Shown piece after piece: positions 6,473 through 13,560 of a DNA stretch of 13,560 nt (within the stretch, counting starts at the first letter, position 1; the number at the start of each line of letters is the position of its first letter). The notes beneath the pieces are model-generated. The model was not told the origin of the DNA. It did no database searches and saw only the letters and a program-made list of their open reading frames with translations. Location: contig JAICTU010000237.1 in the NCBI GenBank assembly GCA_025936205.1, positions 1 through 13,560 of the forward strand, in the 5' to 3' direction. The translations under genes and the position numbers were made by a program. The stretch is from Polyangiaceae bacterium (GTDB taxonomy: Bacteria; Myxococcota; Polyangia; Polyangiales; Polyangiaceae).

Positions 6473-9400
6473 ATTTCCAGCCATCAGATGCAGATCGAGT
6501 CCTCAGCGGCGGCGACGGCCGCGCACCGTTCCGAAGAGACGCAGCCGCCGGCTCCGGCGGCTCGGCAGCGCCGGCTCCGGCGATCGCCCCAATGGTCCAC
6601 ACTGCTGCTCGCGTTCCTGGCGGGCTGCGGTGGTGGAAACGGCGGTCCGAGCGGCGCGGCGTCAGGCAGCGCGGACGGCGCCGGCGCGGCCGAGTTGGCG
6701 CTGAGCTGTGTGCGCGACGCCGCGCTGCTGGCGCAGCGCGGCGATTGCCGTGCGGATGAGCAGTGTCCGTGCGGAGCCGCCTGCGTGCAGGGTGTGTGCA
6801 CGGCGGGCTGCACGTCGGCCGCAGACTGCGCGCAGGGCGAGTCCTGCGACAATTTCGGTCGCTGTCTGGCAGCGGGCCCAGCCACGACGCCGGCCGGTTC
6901 GGCGCAGCTCGCGCTGCGCGAGTCGCTGATCGACGTCGCCGAGGCCGGATCGATCCGCACGCTGCAACTGCCCTTCGTGGGCGGTCCGGCGCGACCGGCC
7001 CGCGTGGTCGGCGAGCCCGGCGTGCGCGTCCGTTGCAGCACCGACGGGGAGTTTACGTCCGAGTGCACCGTCACTGCGCCAGACGATGCCACGCAGGAAC
7101 AGATCGAGCTGCAGCTAGAAGATAGCGTGCCCGTGGGCGAGGCGCGCGCCGTACGAGTGTTTGCCGATCCCGACCGGGCCAGCGTTTCGGTGCGACGGCA
7201 AGCACCGGCCGCGGCGGTCGGCCCCGCAGCGCCGGGCAGCTACGCGGGCTTCTTGCGGCTGGTGCCGGCCAGCGCAAGCGTCGAGGAAACGCGAGCCCTC
7301 GCCACGCTGGGCGCCGGCTCGCTGCCGGTCAGCGCACGCGTCACCTCGGACGGGCAGGGGGGCTTCGTGGCTCAGCTCTCCGGCACGAGCTTCTTCCCCG
7401 ATGCCACCTTCAGCCTCTCGCCGGGCGCGGACGGCATGTTCGCTGTCAGCCTGGCGCGCCAGCACTACGCGTCCGGTGAGCTGATCTCCGCGCGCGCCGA
7501 TCGCGCTCGCTTTGACGGGCAGGGCCTGGAGGTGCTGTTCGACGTCAGCGTGGACGTGCCGGGGCAGCAAGAGCCCACGCACCTGCCGGGCTGGCGGCTT
7601 TCGCTTCATCGCGTCGGTGAGCTGAGCGAGGGCGCGGCCCAGTTGCTCGCGAGCGCGGGCGAACCATCCCCGTCGGCGGCCAGCGCGCAGGAGTCGCCGT
7701 GGACGGCAGCGCTGCGCCAGCGCGCGCGCACGCAGATCGAGCAGGTGGGCGATGTACTGGCCGAGTGGCGGCAGAGCAGCCTGCTCGGTTGCTTCAGCAC
7801 CGCCAATGATCTGGCGCCCGCCACTTACCAACAGCTGTGCGAGGACTACACGCTCGGGCAGGCGACGTACGACTTCCAAAACGGCCAGCCTCCGGTCCCT
7901 CTGACCGCGCTTTGTACGCAGCCGCACGGCGCCATCCCGGCGCGAGCGGTGCCGTGCGCGTACCAGCAATACAACGGTTCTCGTTCCCGGGCGACCGGCG
8001 ACGTGACCATTCTCAGCGGTCCTGTGCCGGGCGCCGACGAGTGCGATGCGTTCGCCAGCGTCACCGGCTGCAGCATCGTCGAGGTCTCGGGCGAGCCACT
8101 CTATGATCCGAGCGGAGGCGCCGCCGGCACCTTGGGCGGTTTCGGCACCGGTCTTCCGTACTTCCAGACCACCCGTTACTGCGCTGGCCTCACGCGCTTG
8201 CCGTCCGGCAGCGCAAAGGGCGAGCTCAGCACGCCCGGCCTCGACTGCTCCGAACAGACTCTGTGCAGCAGCGGCGCCGTCAGTGCAAGTCCCAATGAAT
8301 TCGCGACCAGCCTCTTCTCTTCTACCCTCGGCCCGAGCGGCGATCTGACCTGCCAGGCAGGCGCGCCACCGGACGTATTCCCGCTCTTCCAGAGCACGAG
8401 CCTCACGGGCCTGCAGCTGGTCGACGCCTGCTCCGCGGAGCTCGATCGGCAGCTACCCGCTGCCAACGACGCTCTCTTTGCTCCGAACGCGACCTGCATC
8501 GATCGAGGTCGCTTCGAGGTGGCGCTGGACTTCGCCCTGAGCGCCTCGGCCGATCCAGCAGCCAGCTCTCTCGCACAGCGACTGCTCTCGCGCTGGCTCG
8601 AGCTCCACGGTCGCATGGCGCGCGAAGCGCTGGAAGACCTGCGCCTACAAGACGCGCTGGGGGGCGACGTGGGCGACGCCGTGCAGCAAGCCGTGCGCCG
8701 CTCGCTCGCGGGCTGGCAACACCTGCTCGATCCAGCACAGGCCCAGGTTCTGCTCGCGATGCCGCTGTCGGCGCTGCGCGACCCGGACCCGCGTCCACGC
8801 ATCCAGCCAACCGCCAGCCTGCGTGCGGACCGCGACGACACGAATGCCGTTGGGTTGCCCGTGGCAATGCTGGTCACGCTGAGCGCGCAGCTCGACGCCG
8901 CGGACTCGCTGCTCGAGCGCGCCTGGTACGCCGGCAAGCCGCAGACCCAGAACGAGCTGGTGCGCGACGTGCTGCAGCATGGCGAGGCGGCGCTGGGCCT
9001 CGCGAGCGAGCTGACGCGCCGCGCGCAGAGCGGCGGCGCGATCGGTTGGCAGCGCAACTGGGAGACGGCGCTGACGGATTTTGGTCTCAGCTATCGGCGG
9101 CTGGTGGAGCGGCTGGGCCTGATCGCTGATGGGCGGAATCCGATCGGCATCGACGACGCTGACTTGCCCCTTTATTTCTCGGGTCAGCTCGATGACCCGA
9201 ACCGCCGCTTCTCCGCGATCAGCGACTACCTGATCGGCGACGGGGCGAGCACGGCCACGGCCTGGTTGCCGCGCTCCGTCGCTGCAGCCCAGAGTGCGTT
9301 CGACGCGGCGCAGGGGGAGTGGAGCTACCGCCTCGACAAGCAGCTGGCGAGCGATCGCCGCATCGACGACATCACGCGGCGCTACGGCGAGCTGATCACC

Positions 9401-10138
9401 GGCTACTGCGGCGCGCCGATCAACGACCCCAACTTCGACGTCGGTTCCTACAACGTGCTCGATCAGCCGCTCGACACCGAGACCTGTTTCATCGAGCCCA
9501 GGTGCCGGCAGCGTGCCGAGGATTTTCAGGGACGCCTGAGCGCGGCGGCGCTTGGCGAGCAGCTGTGCGTGGCCAGCGGCATCGCCGAGAGCTATGGCAG
9601 CGGTTACAGCTTTGGAGATCCGGCCCTGGACGCCGTGCTGCGCCAGGCGGCGCCCTACTTGCAGCCCTCGGTGCTCGCGCGGCAGGGCGGCTCCTTCCCG
9701 CTGCGCATCACCGAGCTGCAGCAGACCGTCAATGATCGCAGCGCCACCATCTTGCTGGGAAGCAATTCGCCGCTGCAGCTCTTGGTCCCGCTCGGCACTA
9801 CTGGTAACCTCCAGCTGCAGGATCCCCCGGGCTCGACCCGCAGAAGCTCGCCCGCGTGCGGGCACAATGCAGCGACGCGCGAGCCAGGACGGAGAGCGTC
9901 AGGAAGGGCAAGGTGGCGGCGAGCAGTTGCCAGCTCGCCGATGACTGCGCGCTCGGGCAGTCCTGCCTGTCTGGCGTTTGCCAGAGCGATGCGATCAACG
10001 ACCAGCTCGACCGCGTGGACTGCTACTACGACGGGGCCATCGCCGAGCAGGCCTTGGCGCTGCGATCGGCCGCCAAGGACGTGGAGATCGCGCGCGCCGA
10101 AGCGGATGAGTTCATCGACCGCTATGGCATCGCTCTGA
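6470..10138 (+). CDS. Giant cysteine-rich lipoprotein with TcA-like features, 5' portion (in frame to about 9828)
   Basis: Residues 35-53 (RLRRSPQWSTLLLAFLAGC) form a lipoprotein signal with lipobox LAGC and acylated Cys53, preceded by an unusually long polar N-region. A Gly/Ser linker follows. Next is a Dickkopf/EGF-like cysteine knot at 80-132, with repeats of the type C.SA.DCAQGESC and C..GVC. Two beta-rich stretches come next (about 145-235 and 260-390), then a long helical region with scattered Cys. Around residue 890 the motif NPIGIDDADLPLYF appears, followed by a long helix with AAAQSAFDAAQGEW and ending ITGYCG. This resembles the NPLG...vPF / ...l..lCG region of Tc-toxin A subunits. 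True coding in this frame ends near base 9828. The remaining codons to 10138 are an out-of-frame reading of the next segment, so the natural product is likely one chain of about 1,700 residues. It is probably outer-membrane or cell-surface. The TcA relation is an inference from motifs. Confidence 0.7.
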   Translation: MISSHQMQIESSAAATAAHRSEETQPPAPAARQRRLRRSPQWSTLLLAFLAGCGGGNGGPSGAASGSADGAGAAELALSCVRDAALLAQRGDCRADEQCPCGAACVQGVCTAGCTSAADCAQGESCDNFGRCLAAGPATTPAGSAQLALRESLIDVAEAGSIRTLQLPFVGGPARPARVVGEPGVRVRCSTDGEFTSECTVTAPDDATQEQIELQLEDSVPVGEARAVRVFADPDRASVSVRRQAPAAAVGPAAPGSYAGFLRLVPASASVEETRALATLGAGSLPVSARVTSDGQGGFVAQLSGTSFFPDATFSLSPGADGMFAVSLARQHYASGELISARADRARFDGQGLEVLFDVSVDVPGQQEPTHLPGWRLSLHRVGELSEGAAQLLASAGEPSPSAASAQESPWTAALRQRARTQIEQVGDVLAEWRQSSLLGCFSTANDLAPATYQQLCEDYTLGQATYDFQNGQPPVPLTALCTQPHGAIPARAVPCAYQQYNGSRSRATGDVTILSGPVPGADECDAFASVTGCSIVEVSGEPLYDPSGGAAGTLGGFGTGLPYFQTTRYCAGLTRLPSGSAKGELSTPGLDCSEQTLCSSGAVSASPNEFATSLFSSTLGPSGDLTCQAGAPPDVFPLFQSTSLTGLQLVDACSAELDRQLPAANDALFAPNATCIDRGRFEVALDFALSASADPAASSLAQRLLSRWLELHGRMAREALEDLRLQDALGGDVGDAVQQAVRRSLAGWQHLLDPAQAQVLLAMPLSALRDPDPRPRIQPTASLRADRDDTNAVGLPVAMLVTLSAQLDAADSLLERAWYAGKPQTQNELVRDVLQHGEAALGLASELTRRAQSGGAIGWQRNWETALTDFGLSYRRLVERLGLIADGRNPIGIDDADLPLYFSGQLDDPNRRFSAISDYLIGDGASTATAWLPRSVAAAQSAFDAAQGEWSYRLDKQLASDRRIDDITRRYGELITGYCGAPINDPNFDVGSYNVLDQPLDTETCFIEPRCRQRAEDFQGRLSAAALGEQLCVASGIAESYGSGYSFGDPALDAVLRQAAPYLQPSVLARQGGSFPLRITELQQTVNDRSATILLGSNSPLQLLVPLGTTGNLQLQDPPGSTRRSSPACGHNAATREPGRRASGRARWRRAVASSPMTARSGSPACLAFARAMRSTTSSTAWTATTTGPSPSRPWRCDRPPRTWRSRAPKRMSSSTAMASL
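9824..9828 (+). other. C5 tract at the probable -1 frameshift
   Basis: The reading frame ending in LQLQDPPG stops making protein-like sequence here. The frame one base back continues smoothly as GLDPQKLARVRAQCSDARA. One extra C (six instead of five) would fuse both frames without a stop. In the downstream frame a TAA at 9805-9807 limits the switch to after that point. Sequencing error, a real mutation or programmed -1 slippage on the C tract would all look like this. Confidence 0.7.
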
Positions 10139-11571
10139 AGAGCTGCGCCATCTACCAGCAGACGAACGCCGACATTCAGGCCGCGACGGACGAGCTGAAT
10201 GGCACCCTCACCCGATTCGCGCAGGCCAAGGTGGCCTGCGATGCAGTGGCTCATGCAGCGGGGGCCGTCAAGGACACGGCGGCGGCCGCCGACAGCCCCG
10301 GCGTGGCGGTGGCCGGGGGGGCAGCGGCGCTCGAGGCCGGCGCACTGATCGCCTCCGACGTGCTCGCCGAACAGATGGACGAAGCCCAGCGTGCGCACGA
10401 CGCCCTGGTGGCCAAGCGCCAGGCGAAGGGCGAGGAGCTGGTGTGCCTGAACGAAGCGCGCAGCGAGCTGGTGGGTGCCAAGGCGGCGGCACTGCGCATC
10501 AGCAAATCGATGCAAGATCTGGCGCGCAACGTGGTCAACCTGCGCGGGCAGAAGTCGTACACCGCGGCGCTCTGGCAGGAAGGAAACATGGCCCTGGCCC
10601 GCGAGCGCGAGCTGCTGGCACGCTCCAGCACCCAGCAGTTCTGGCTGAACGACAAGGTGCTCGCTTACCAGAACAAGCTGCGGCAGGCGCGCCGCGTCGC
10701 CTACCTGGCGGTACGCGCGGTGGAGTACGAGTACCAGGCGTCGCTGGCCTTGCGCCAGGACGTGATCGCCGCCCGGCGTCCGCTGGACCTGCAGACGGTC
10801 CTGGATGAGCTCAGGGCCGCGACCGGGACGCGCAGCGTCGCGGGTAGCCGCCCGAGCAGCCTCTCGACGGTGGTCAGCCTGCGCAGCCAGTTGCTGCAGC
10901 TACGCGACCGTAGCCAGGACCCGCCCGGCTTTCAGACGCTGAGCGAGTCGGAACGCTTCCGCCTGTACGTGAGCTCGCCGCGCTTCGCCGACTACGACGC
11001 CCAGGGAGCGTACCAGGGCCAGCGCGTGCCGTTCACGCTGGTGCCGGCAGACGGGGGGCAGGGCGCTGGCATTCCTTTGCTCGCGGGCTCGGACTGCGCC
11101 GAGCGGCTCTGGTCCGTGAATGCGTCTATCCTTGGCGATGGCGTCGTCGCCCCGGATGCTGGCACGTCGTCGCGCATCGAGCTGTGGAAGAGCAACACCT
11201 TCTACAGCCAGTGGTGCTCGGCGCCGGGCACTGGCCCCCGCTATCAGGTCGAGTCCGTGCGGCCCGAAATCAATCTCTTCCAGGAGCCGGGTGTGGCCGG
11301 CACCCCAGGCAACGGCCGCAGTTTCAGCCAGTACACACGGGCGCGCGTTCAGGCCTATCACAACGTGCCCCGGGCCAGCTTCGAAGCCGGAGAATACGGT
11401 CAGGGCTCGACCAGCGAGCTGGCGACGCGCGGGTTGTGGGGCGAGTACGTGCTGTTCTTCCCGGCTTCCACGCTGAAGAGCAGCCAGCCTGACGGGCTCG
11501 ACCTGTCGCGGATCGACGATATCCTGCTGCGGCTCGACTACGTCTCGGTCGCGCGCGCCACCGGCGGCTGA
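9829..11571 (+). CDS. Giant lipoprotein, 3' portion (frameshifted continuation): coiled coil and TcA-like C-terminal beta domain
   Basis: This frame carries the missing second part of the lipoprotein. A GTG at 9856 could serve as a start, but no ribosome binding site is visible and it would overlap the upstream frame by about 280 bases. It opens with another cysteine motif (9928-9981: CQLADDCALGQSC, then GVC) of the same kind as at the N-terminus, which supports one original gene. About 270 residues of Ala/Glu/Arg/Leu-rich helices follow, probably coiled coil. They include FWLNDKVLAYQNKL, YLAVRAVEYEYQ and RPLDLQTVLDELR. The last 200 residues are beta-rich with aromatic/Pro spacing and close with GEYVLFFPASTL and LSRIDDILLRLDYVSVA. 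The end matches the sense of the Tc-toxin A C-terminal (TcB-binding) motif W.l.lP...l..isDiilh.rYtar. No enzymatic motif is seen. The TcA-like call is an inference. The helical nature and the continuity with the 5' portion are better supported. Confidence 0.7.
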   Translation, partial: GLDPQKLARVRAQCSDARARTESVRKGKVAASSCQLADDCALGQSCLSGVCQSDAINDQLDRVDCYYDGAIAEQALALRSAAKDVEIARAEADEFIDRYGIALKSCAIYQQTNADIQAATDELNGTLTRFAQAKVACDAVAHAAGAVKDTAAAADSPGVAVAGGAAALEAGALIASDVLAEQMDEAQRAHDALVAKRQAKGEELVCLNEARSELVGAKAAALRISKSMQDLARNVVNLRGQKSYTAALWQEGNMALARERELLARSSTQQFWLNDKVLAYQNKLRQARRVAYLAVRAVEYEYQASLALRQDVIAARRPLDLQTVLDELRAATGTRSVAGSRPSSLSTVVSLRSQLLQLRDRSQDPPGFQTLSESERFRLYVSSPRFADYDAQGAYQGQRVPFTLVPADGGQGAGIPLLAGSDCAERLWSVNASILGDGVVAPDAGTSSRIELWKSNTFYSQWCSAPGTGPRYQVESVRPEINLFQEPGVAGTPGNGRSFSQYTRARVQAYHNVPRASFEAGEYGQGSTSELATRGLWGEYVLFFPASTLKSSQPDGLDLSRIDDILLRLDYVSVARATGG

Positions 11572-11597
11572 GTCAGGGGAAAGGCGCCCTCCTGCAA

Positions 11598-11648
11598 GGG
11601 GCCGAGAGGGCGGGGCGGGCGGCCACACACGGGCCGACACCGCCCCGC
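11598..11648 (+). promoter_or_regulatory. Overlapping G-quadruplex motif and nested hairpin upstream of ftsA
   Basis: GGGG (11598-11601), GGG (11608-11610), GGGG (11612-11615) and GGG (11617-11619), with loops of 6, 1 and 1, fit the G4 rule. The same G-tracts form a 9-bp stem, GCGGGGCGG (11610-11618) with CCGCCCCGC (11640-11648). Its loop contains a second 5-bp stem, CGGCC (11620-11624) with GGCCG (11632-11636). The element could end the lipoprotein transcript or control read-through to ftsA. Confidence 0.4.
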
Positions 11649-11668
11649 GGCGTTCTTGCCCGAGCGCG

Positions 11669-11696
11669 TTGCACGAAATTTGTCCGTGCGTAAGCG
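11669..11696 (+). promoter_or_regulatory. Candidate promoter for ftsA
   Basis: TTGCAC (11669-11674), a 16-base spacer and TAAGCG (11691-11696). The -35 is good and the -10 weak. The spacer also holds a GCACG...CGTGC inverted repeat (11671-11675 and 11685-11689). It would give ftsAZ its own transcript after the long inserted segment. Confidence 0.25.
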
Positions 11697-11751
11697 GTTG
11701 TGTCAGCGTCCCCCAAGGTCAGGCCACCACCCCTGAGGACGAGAGCAAAAC

Positions 11752-13029
11752 GTGCCCACAAACAGCGAAAACGCGCCGGAAATCGTAGTCGGACTCGATC
11801 TCGGCACCACCAAGGTCTCGGCTGTCGTGGGTGAGGTCGATGGCGACGGGATCACGGTGCTCGGCGTGGGGAACGTCCCTTGCCGCGGTCTGCGCAAGGG
11901 CGTGGTGTCCAACATCGAGTGGACGGTGCGCGCCATCCGCGAGGCGATCAGCGCGGCCCAGGCCATGGCCGGTGTGGAAATCACCACGGTCTACGTCGGG
12001 GTCGGCGGCAGTCACGTGCGCGGACAGGTCTCGGACGGCGTGGCGGCCGTGGCCGGTCGCGAGGTGACCCAGGCCGACCTGGAACGAGTCCTGGAGGGCG
12101 CTCGCGCCATCCCGGTCGACGCCGACCGCATGATCCTGCACGCGCTGCCGCGCGAGTACATCGTGGACAACCAGGACGGCGTCCGCGACCCCATCGGCAT
12201 GAGCGGTGTGCGCCTGCAGGTGCGCGTGAACCTGGTCACCGCCGCCACCTCCTGCGTGCAGAACGCGATCCGCTGCGTGGAACGAGCGCAGCTGGAGGTC
12301 GCCGACGTGGTGCTCGGATCGCTCGCGAGCGCGGAAGCCGTGCTCAGCGAGGACGAGAAGGAGATCGGCGGCGGGGTGATCGACATGGGCGGCGGCACCA
12401 CCGACCTGCTCCTGTATGCCGACGGCGGCATCGCTCACGCGAGCACCATCCCGGCAGGTGGCAACAACGTGACGAGCGACGTCGCCGCGGGGCTGCGTAC
12501 GCCGGTGGCCGAAGCGGATCGTCTCAAGCGCAACTACGGCTGCGCCCTGGGCCGCATGATCGCCGACGACGAGGAGATCGAGGTGCCGGGCGTGGGCGGA
12601 CACGAGCCGCGCAAGGTGCCGCGCCGCGTGCTGGGGGACATCATCGAGCCGCGCATCGAGGAGCTGTTCAGCGAGGTGCGGCGGCGCATGGAGGAGTCGG
12701 GGCTCATCGATCACTTGAGCGCCGGCATGGTGCTGACGGGCGGCGCGGTGCAGATGGACGGCATCGTCGAGGCCGCCGAGGAGATCCTGGGCATGCCGGT
12801 GCGCCTGGGAGTGCCGGTGGGCGTGAAGGGGATCGTGCAGCTGATCCAGGGCCCGCAGTGGGCGACGGGGGTCGGCCTGGTGCACTACGGTGCGCAACGA
12901 CTGGCGGAGGCGCGCCACTACTCGGTGGAAGAAGCGCCGGTCGCAGCGCGCGCGGAAGAGGCGGCTCGGCCCCGGCCCCAGAACGGCCTAGGCCGCGGCG
13001 TGCTCGGCTGGCTCAGGGCAGCGTTCTAG
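11752..13029 (+). CDS. ftsA: Cell division protein FtsA
   Basis: A 425-residue actin-like ATPase that tethers FtsZ filaments to the inner membrane and recruits later division proteins. Actin-fold signatures are phosphate-1 VGLDLGTTKVSAVVGEV near the N-terminus, the SHV-type 1C subdomain region (VYVGVGGSHVRG), phosphate-2 VIDMGGGTTDLLLY (209 onward) and the adenosine motif LTGGAVQMDGI (328 onward). The C-terminus carries the amphipathic membrane-targeting helix LGRGVLGWLRAAF after a variable linker. The start is GTG at 11752, with GAGGAC at 11735-11740 as the likely Shine-Dalgarno. Length is normal for the family. It precedes ftsZ by about 100 bases. Its usual upstream neighbour ftsQ is about 11 kb away. 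Confidence 0.97.
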   Translation: MPTNSENAPEIVVGLDLGTTKVSAVVGEVDGDGITVLGVGNVPCRGLRKGVVSNIEWTVRAIREAISAAQAMAGVEITTVYVGVGGSHVRGQVSDGVAAVAGREVTQADLERVLEGARAIPVDADRMILHALPREYIVDNQDGVRDPIGMSGVRLQVRVNLVTAATSCVQNAIRCVERAQLEVADVVLGSLASAEAVLSEDEKEIGGGVIDMGGGTTDLLLYADGGIAHASTIPAGGNNVTSDVAAGLRTPVAEADRLKRNYGCALGRMIADDEEIEVPGVGGHEPRKVPRRVLGDIIEPRIEELFSEVRRRMEESGLIDHLSAGMVLTGGAVQMDGIVEAAEEILGMPVRLGVPVGVKGIVQLIQGPQWATGVGLVHYGAQRLAEARHYSVEEAPVAARAEEAARPRPQNGLGRGVLGWLRAAF

Positions 13030-13037
13030 CGCCGGGG

Positions 13038-13062
13038 TGCGGGCTGCCCCCGCAAAAGTTTT
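13038..13062 (+). terminator. Terminator-like hairpin between ftsA and ftsZ
   Basis: TGCGGG (13038-13043), loop CTGCC, CCCGCA (13049-13054), then AAAG and TTTT (13059-13062). A 6-bp GC stem with a short T-run starts 9 bases after the ftsA stop. It may attenuate read-through to ftsZ rather than stop it fully, since ftsA and ftsZ are usually co-expressed at unequal levels. Confidence 0.35.
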
Positions 13063-13132
13063 CTGCGAGCTCGGGAGTGGGCTCGGACAAGCGGATCAAT
13101 CGCGCGGGAAGACGCGGAAGGACTAGGGACAC

Positions 13133-13560
13133 ATGGGATTCTCCATCGAGTTTGCGGAAGAAACGCAACAATACCAGGCTCGTATCAAGGTCGTCGGCGT
13201 GGGCGGCTCGGGCAACAACGCCATCAACACGATGATCCAGTTCGGTCTGGAGGGCGTCGAGTTCATCTCCGTGAACACCGACGCTCAGGCGCTGAACGGT
13301 AACCACGCCCCGGTGAAGATCCCGATCGGTCAGGCCGTGACCAAGGGCCTGGGTGCCGGCGCCGATCCCGAGCGCGGGCGCAAGGCCGCGCTGGAAGACG
13401 TCAATCGCTTGAAGGAAGCCCTCGTCGGCGCCGACATGGTGTTCATCACCGCGGGCATGGGCGGCGGCACCGGTACCGGCGCCGCTCCGGTGATCGCGCA
13501 GCTGGCTCGCGAAGAAGGCGCCCTCACGGTGGGCGTGGTGACCAAGCCCTTCCTGTTCGA
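13133..13560 (+). CDS. ftsZ: Cell division GTPase FtsZ, 5' part (3' end outside window)
   Basis: The tubulin homologue that polymerises into the Z-ring at midcell. The frame opens with [20 protein letters not shown] and remains open to the last base (142 codons). Diagnostic motifs are the nucleotide loop [16 protein letters not shown], the block [28 protein letters not shown] and the tubulin signature [12 protein letters not shown]. Start ATG 13133 has GAAGGA at 13117-13122 as ribosome binding site. All key GTP-binding motifs within reach are intact. It follows ftsA in the standard order. The C-terminal linker and the FtsA-binding tail fall outside the window. Confidence 0.98.
   Translation, partial: MGFSIEFAEETQQYQARIKVVGVGGSGNNAINTMIQFGLEGVEFISVNTDAQALNGNHAPVKIPIGQAVTKGLGAGADPERGRKAALEDVNRLKEALVGADMVFITAGMGGGTGTGAAPVIAQLAREEGALTVGVVTKPFLF

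Noticed and set aside
8645..9865. Minus-strand open frame of 406 codons opposite the giant lipoprotein
   Set aside because: The plus strand carries coherent protein motifs (NPIG, conserved Cys). The antisense product has no recognisable domain.
9856..11571. Treating the 3' part of the lipoprotein as an independent gene starting at GTG 9856
   Set aside because: No ribosome binding site or signal peptide, a large overlap with the upstream frame, protein-like sequence already present before the GTG, and cysteine motifs matching the upstream part.
11719..12918. Minus-strand open frame of 399 codons opposite ftsA
   Set aside because: Antisense to a certain ftsA gene, His/Asp/Arg-rich low-complexity product, no ribosome binding site or family motif.
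1..13560. CRISPR arrays, tRNA/rRNA genes, insertion sequences or prophage genes
   Set aside because: No spaced long direct repeats, no cloverleaf or rRNA-like stretch and no transposase or integrase motif were seen on reading.

Overview
The window looks like a high-GC chromosome of a Myxococcota-type (deltaproteobacterial) Gram-negative bacterium. This is inferred from the family content: an FtsQ/FtsA/FtsZ division block, a Hanks-type Ser/Thr kinase, an FHA protein, a very large lipoprotein with cysteine-rich knots, and a c-type-heme HAMP sensor. No rRNA, marker or database search was available, so the taxonomy is an inference.

Layout. (1) Bases 1-584 hold the 3' part of ftsQ. (2) Bases 761-4730 hold a tight same-strand trio: a membrane sensor with a CxxCH heme motif and a HAMP domain, a soluble Ser/Thr kinase 9 bp later, and a secreted DUF1287 + L,D-transpeptidase (YkuD-type) fusion 1 bp after that. 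(3) Bases 4731-5376 hold no convincing gene but several strong DNA palindromes. (4) Bases 5377-6339 on the minus strand encode an FHA protein with a probable C-terminal winged-helix DNA-binding domain. (5) Bases 6340-6469 are a divergent control region with four 11-bp-phased direct repeats. (6) Bases 6470-11571 encode one giant lipoprotein of about 1,700 residues, broken by an apparent -1 frameshift at a C5 tract near 9824-9828. Its second half resembles the pore/TcB-binding part of Tc-toxin A subunits. (7) Bases 11572-11751 are a structured leader. (8) ftsA (11752-13029) and the start of ftsZ (13133 to the window end) follow.

ftsQ, ftsA and ftsZ are normally adjacent in the dcw cell-wall/division cluster. 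Here about 11 kb of signalling, murein-processing and giant-lipoprotein genes sits between ftsQ and ftsA.

A working model, which is inference: the heme sensor passes a redox or ligand signal to the soluble kinase. The kinase phosphorylates partners read by the FHA-winged-helix protein, in an EmbR/PknH-like logic. That protein may act at the phased repeats to control the TcA-like surface lipoprotein, while the DUF1287/L,D-transpeptidase protein remodels peptidoglycan for its display or release. Nothing in the sequence proves the links beyond gene order and domain content.
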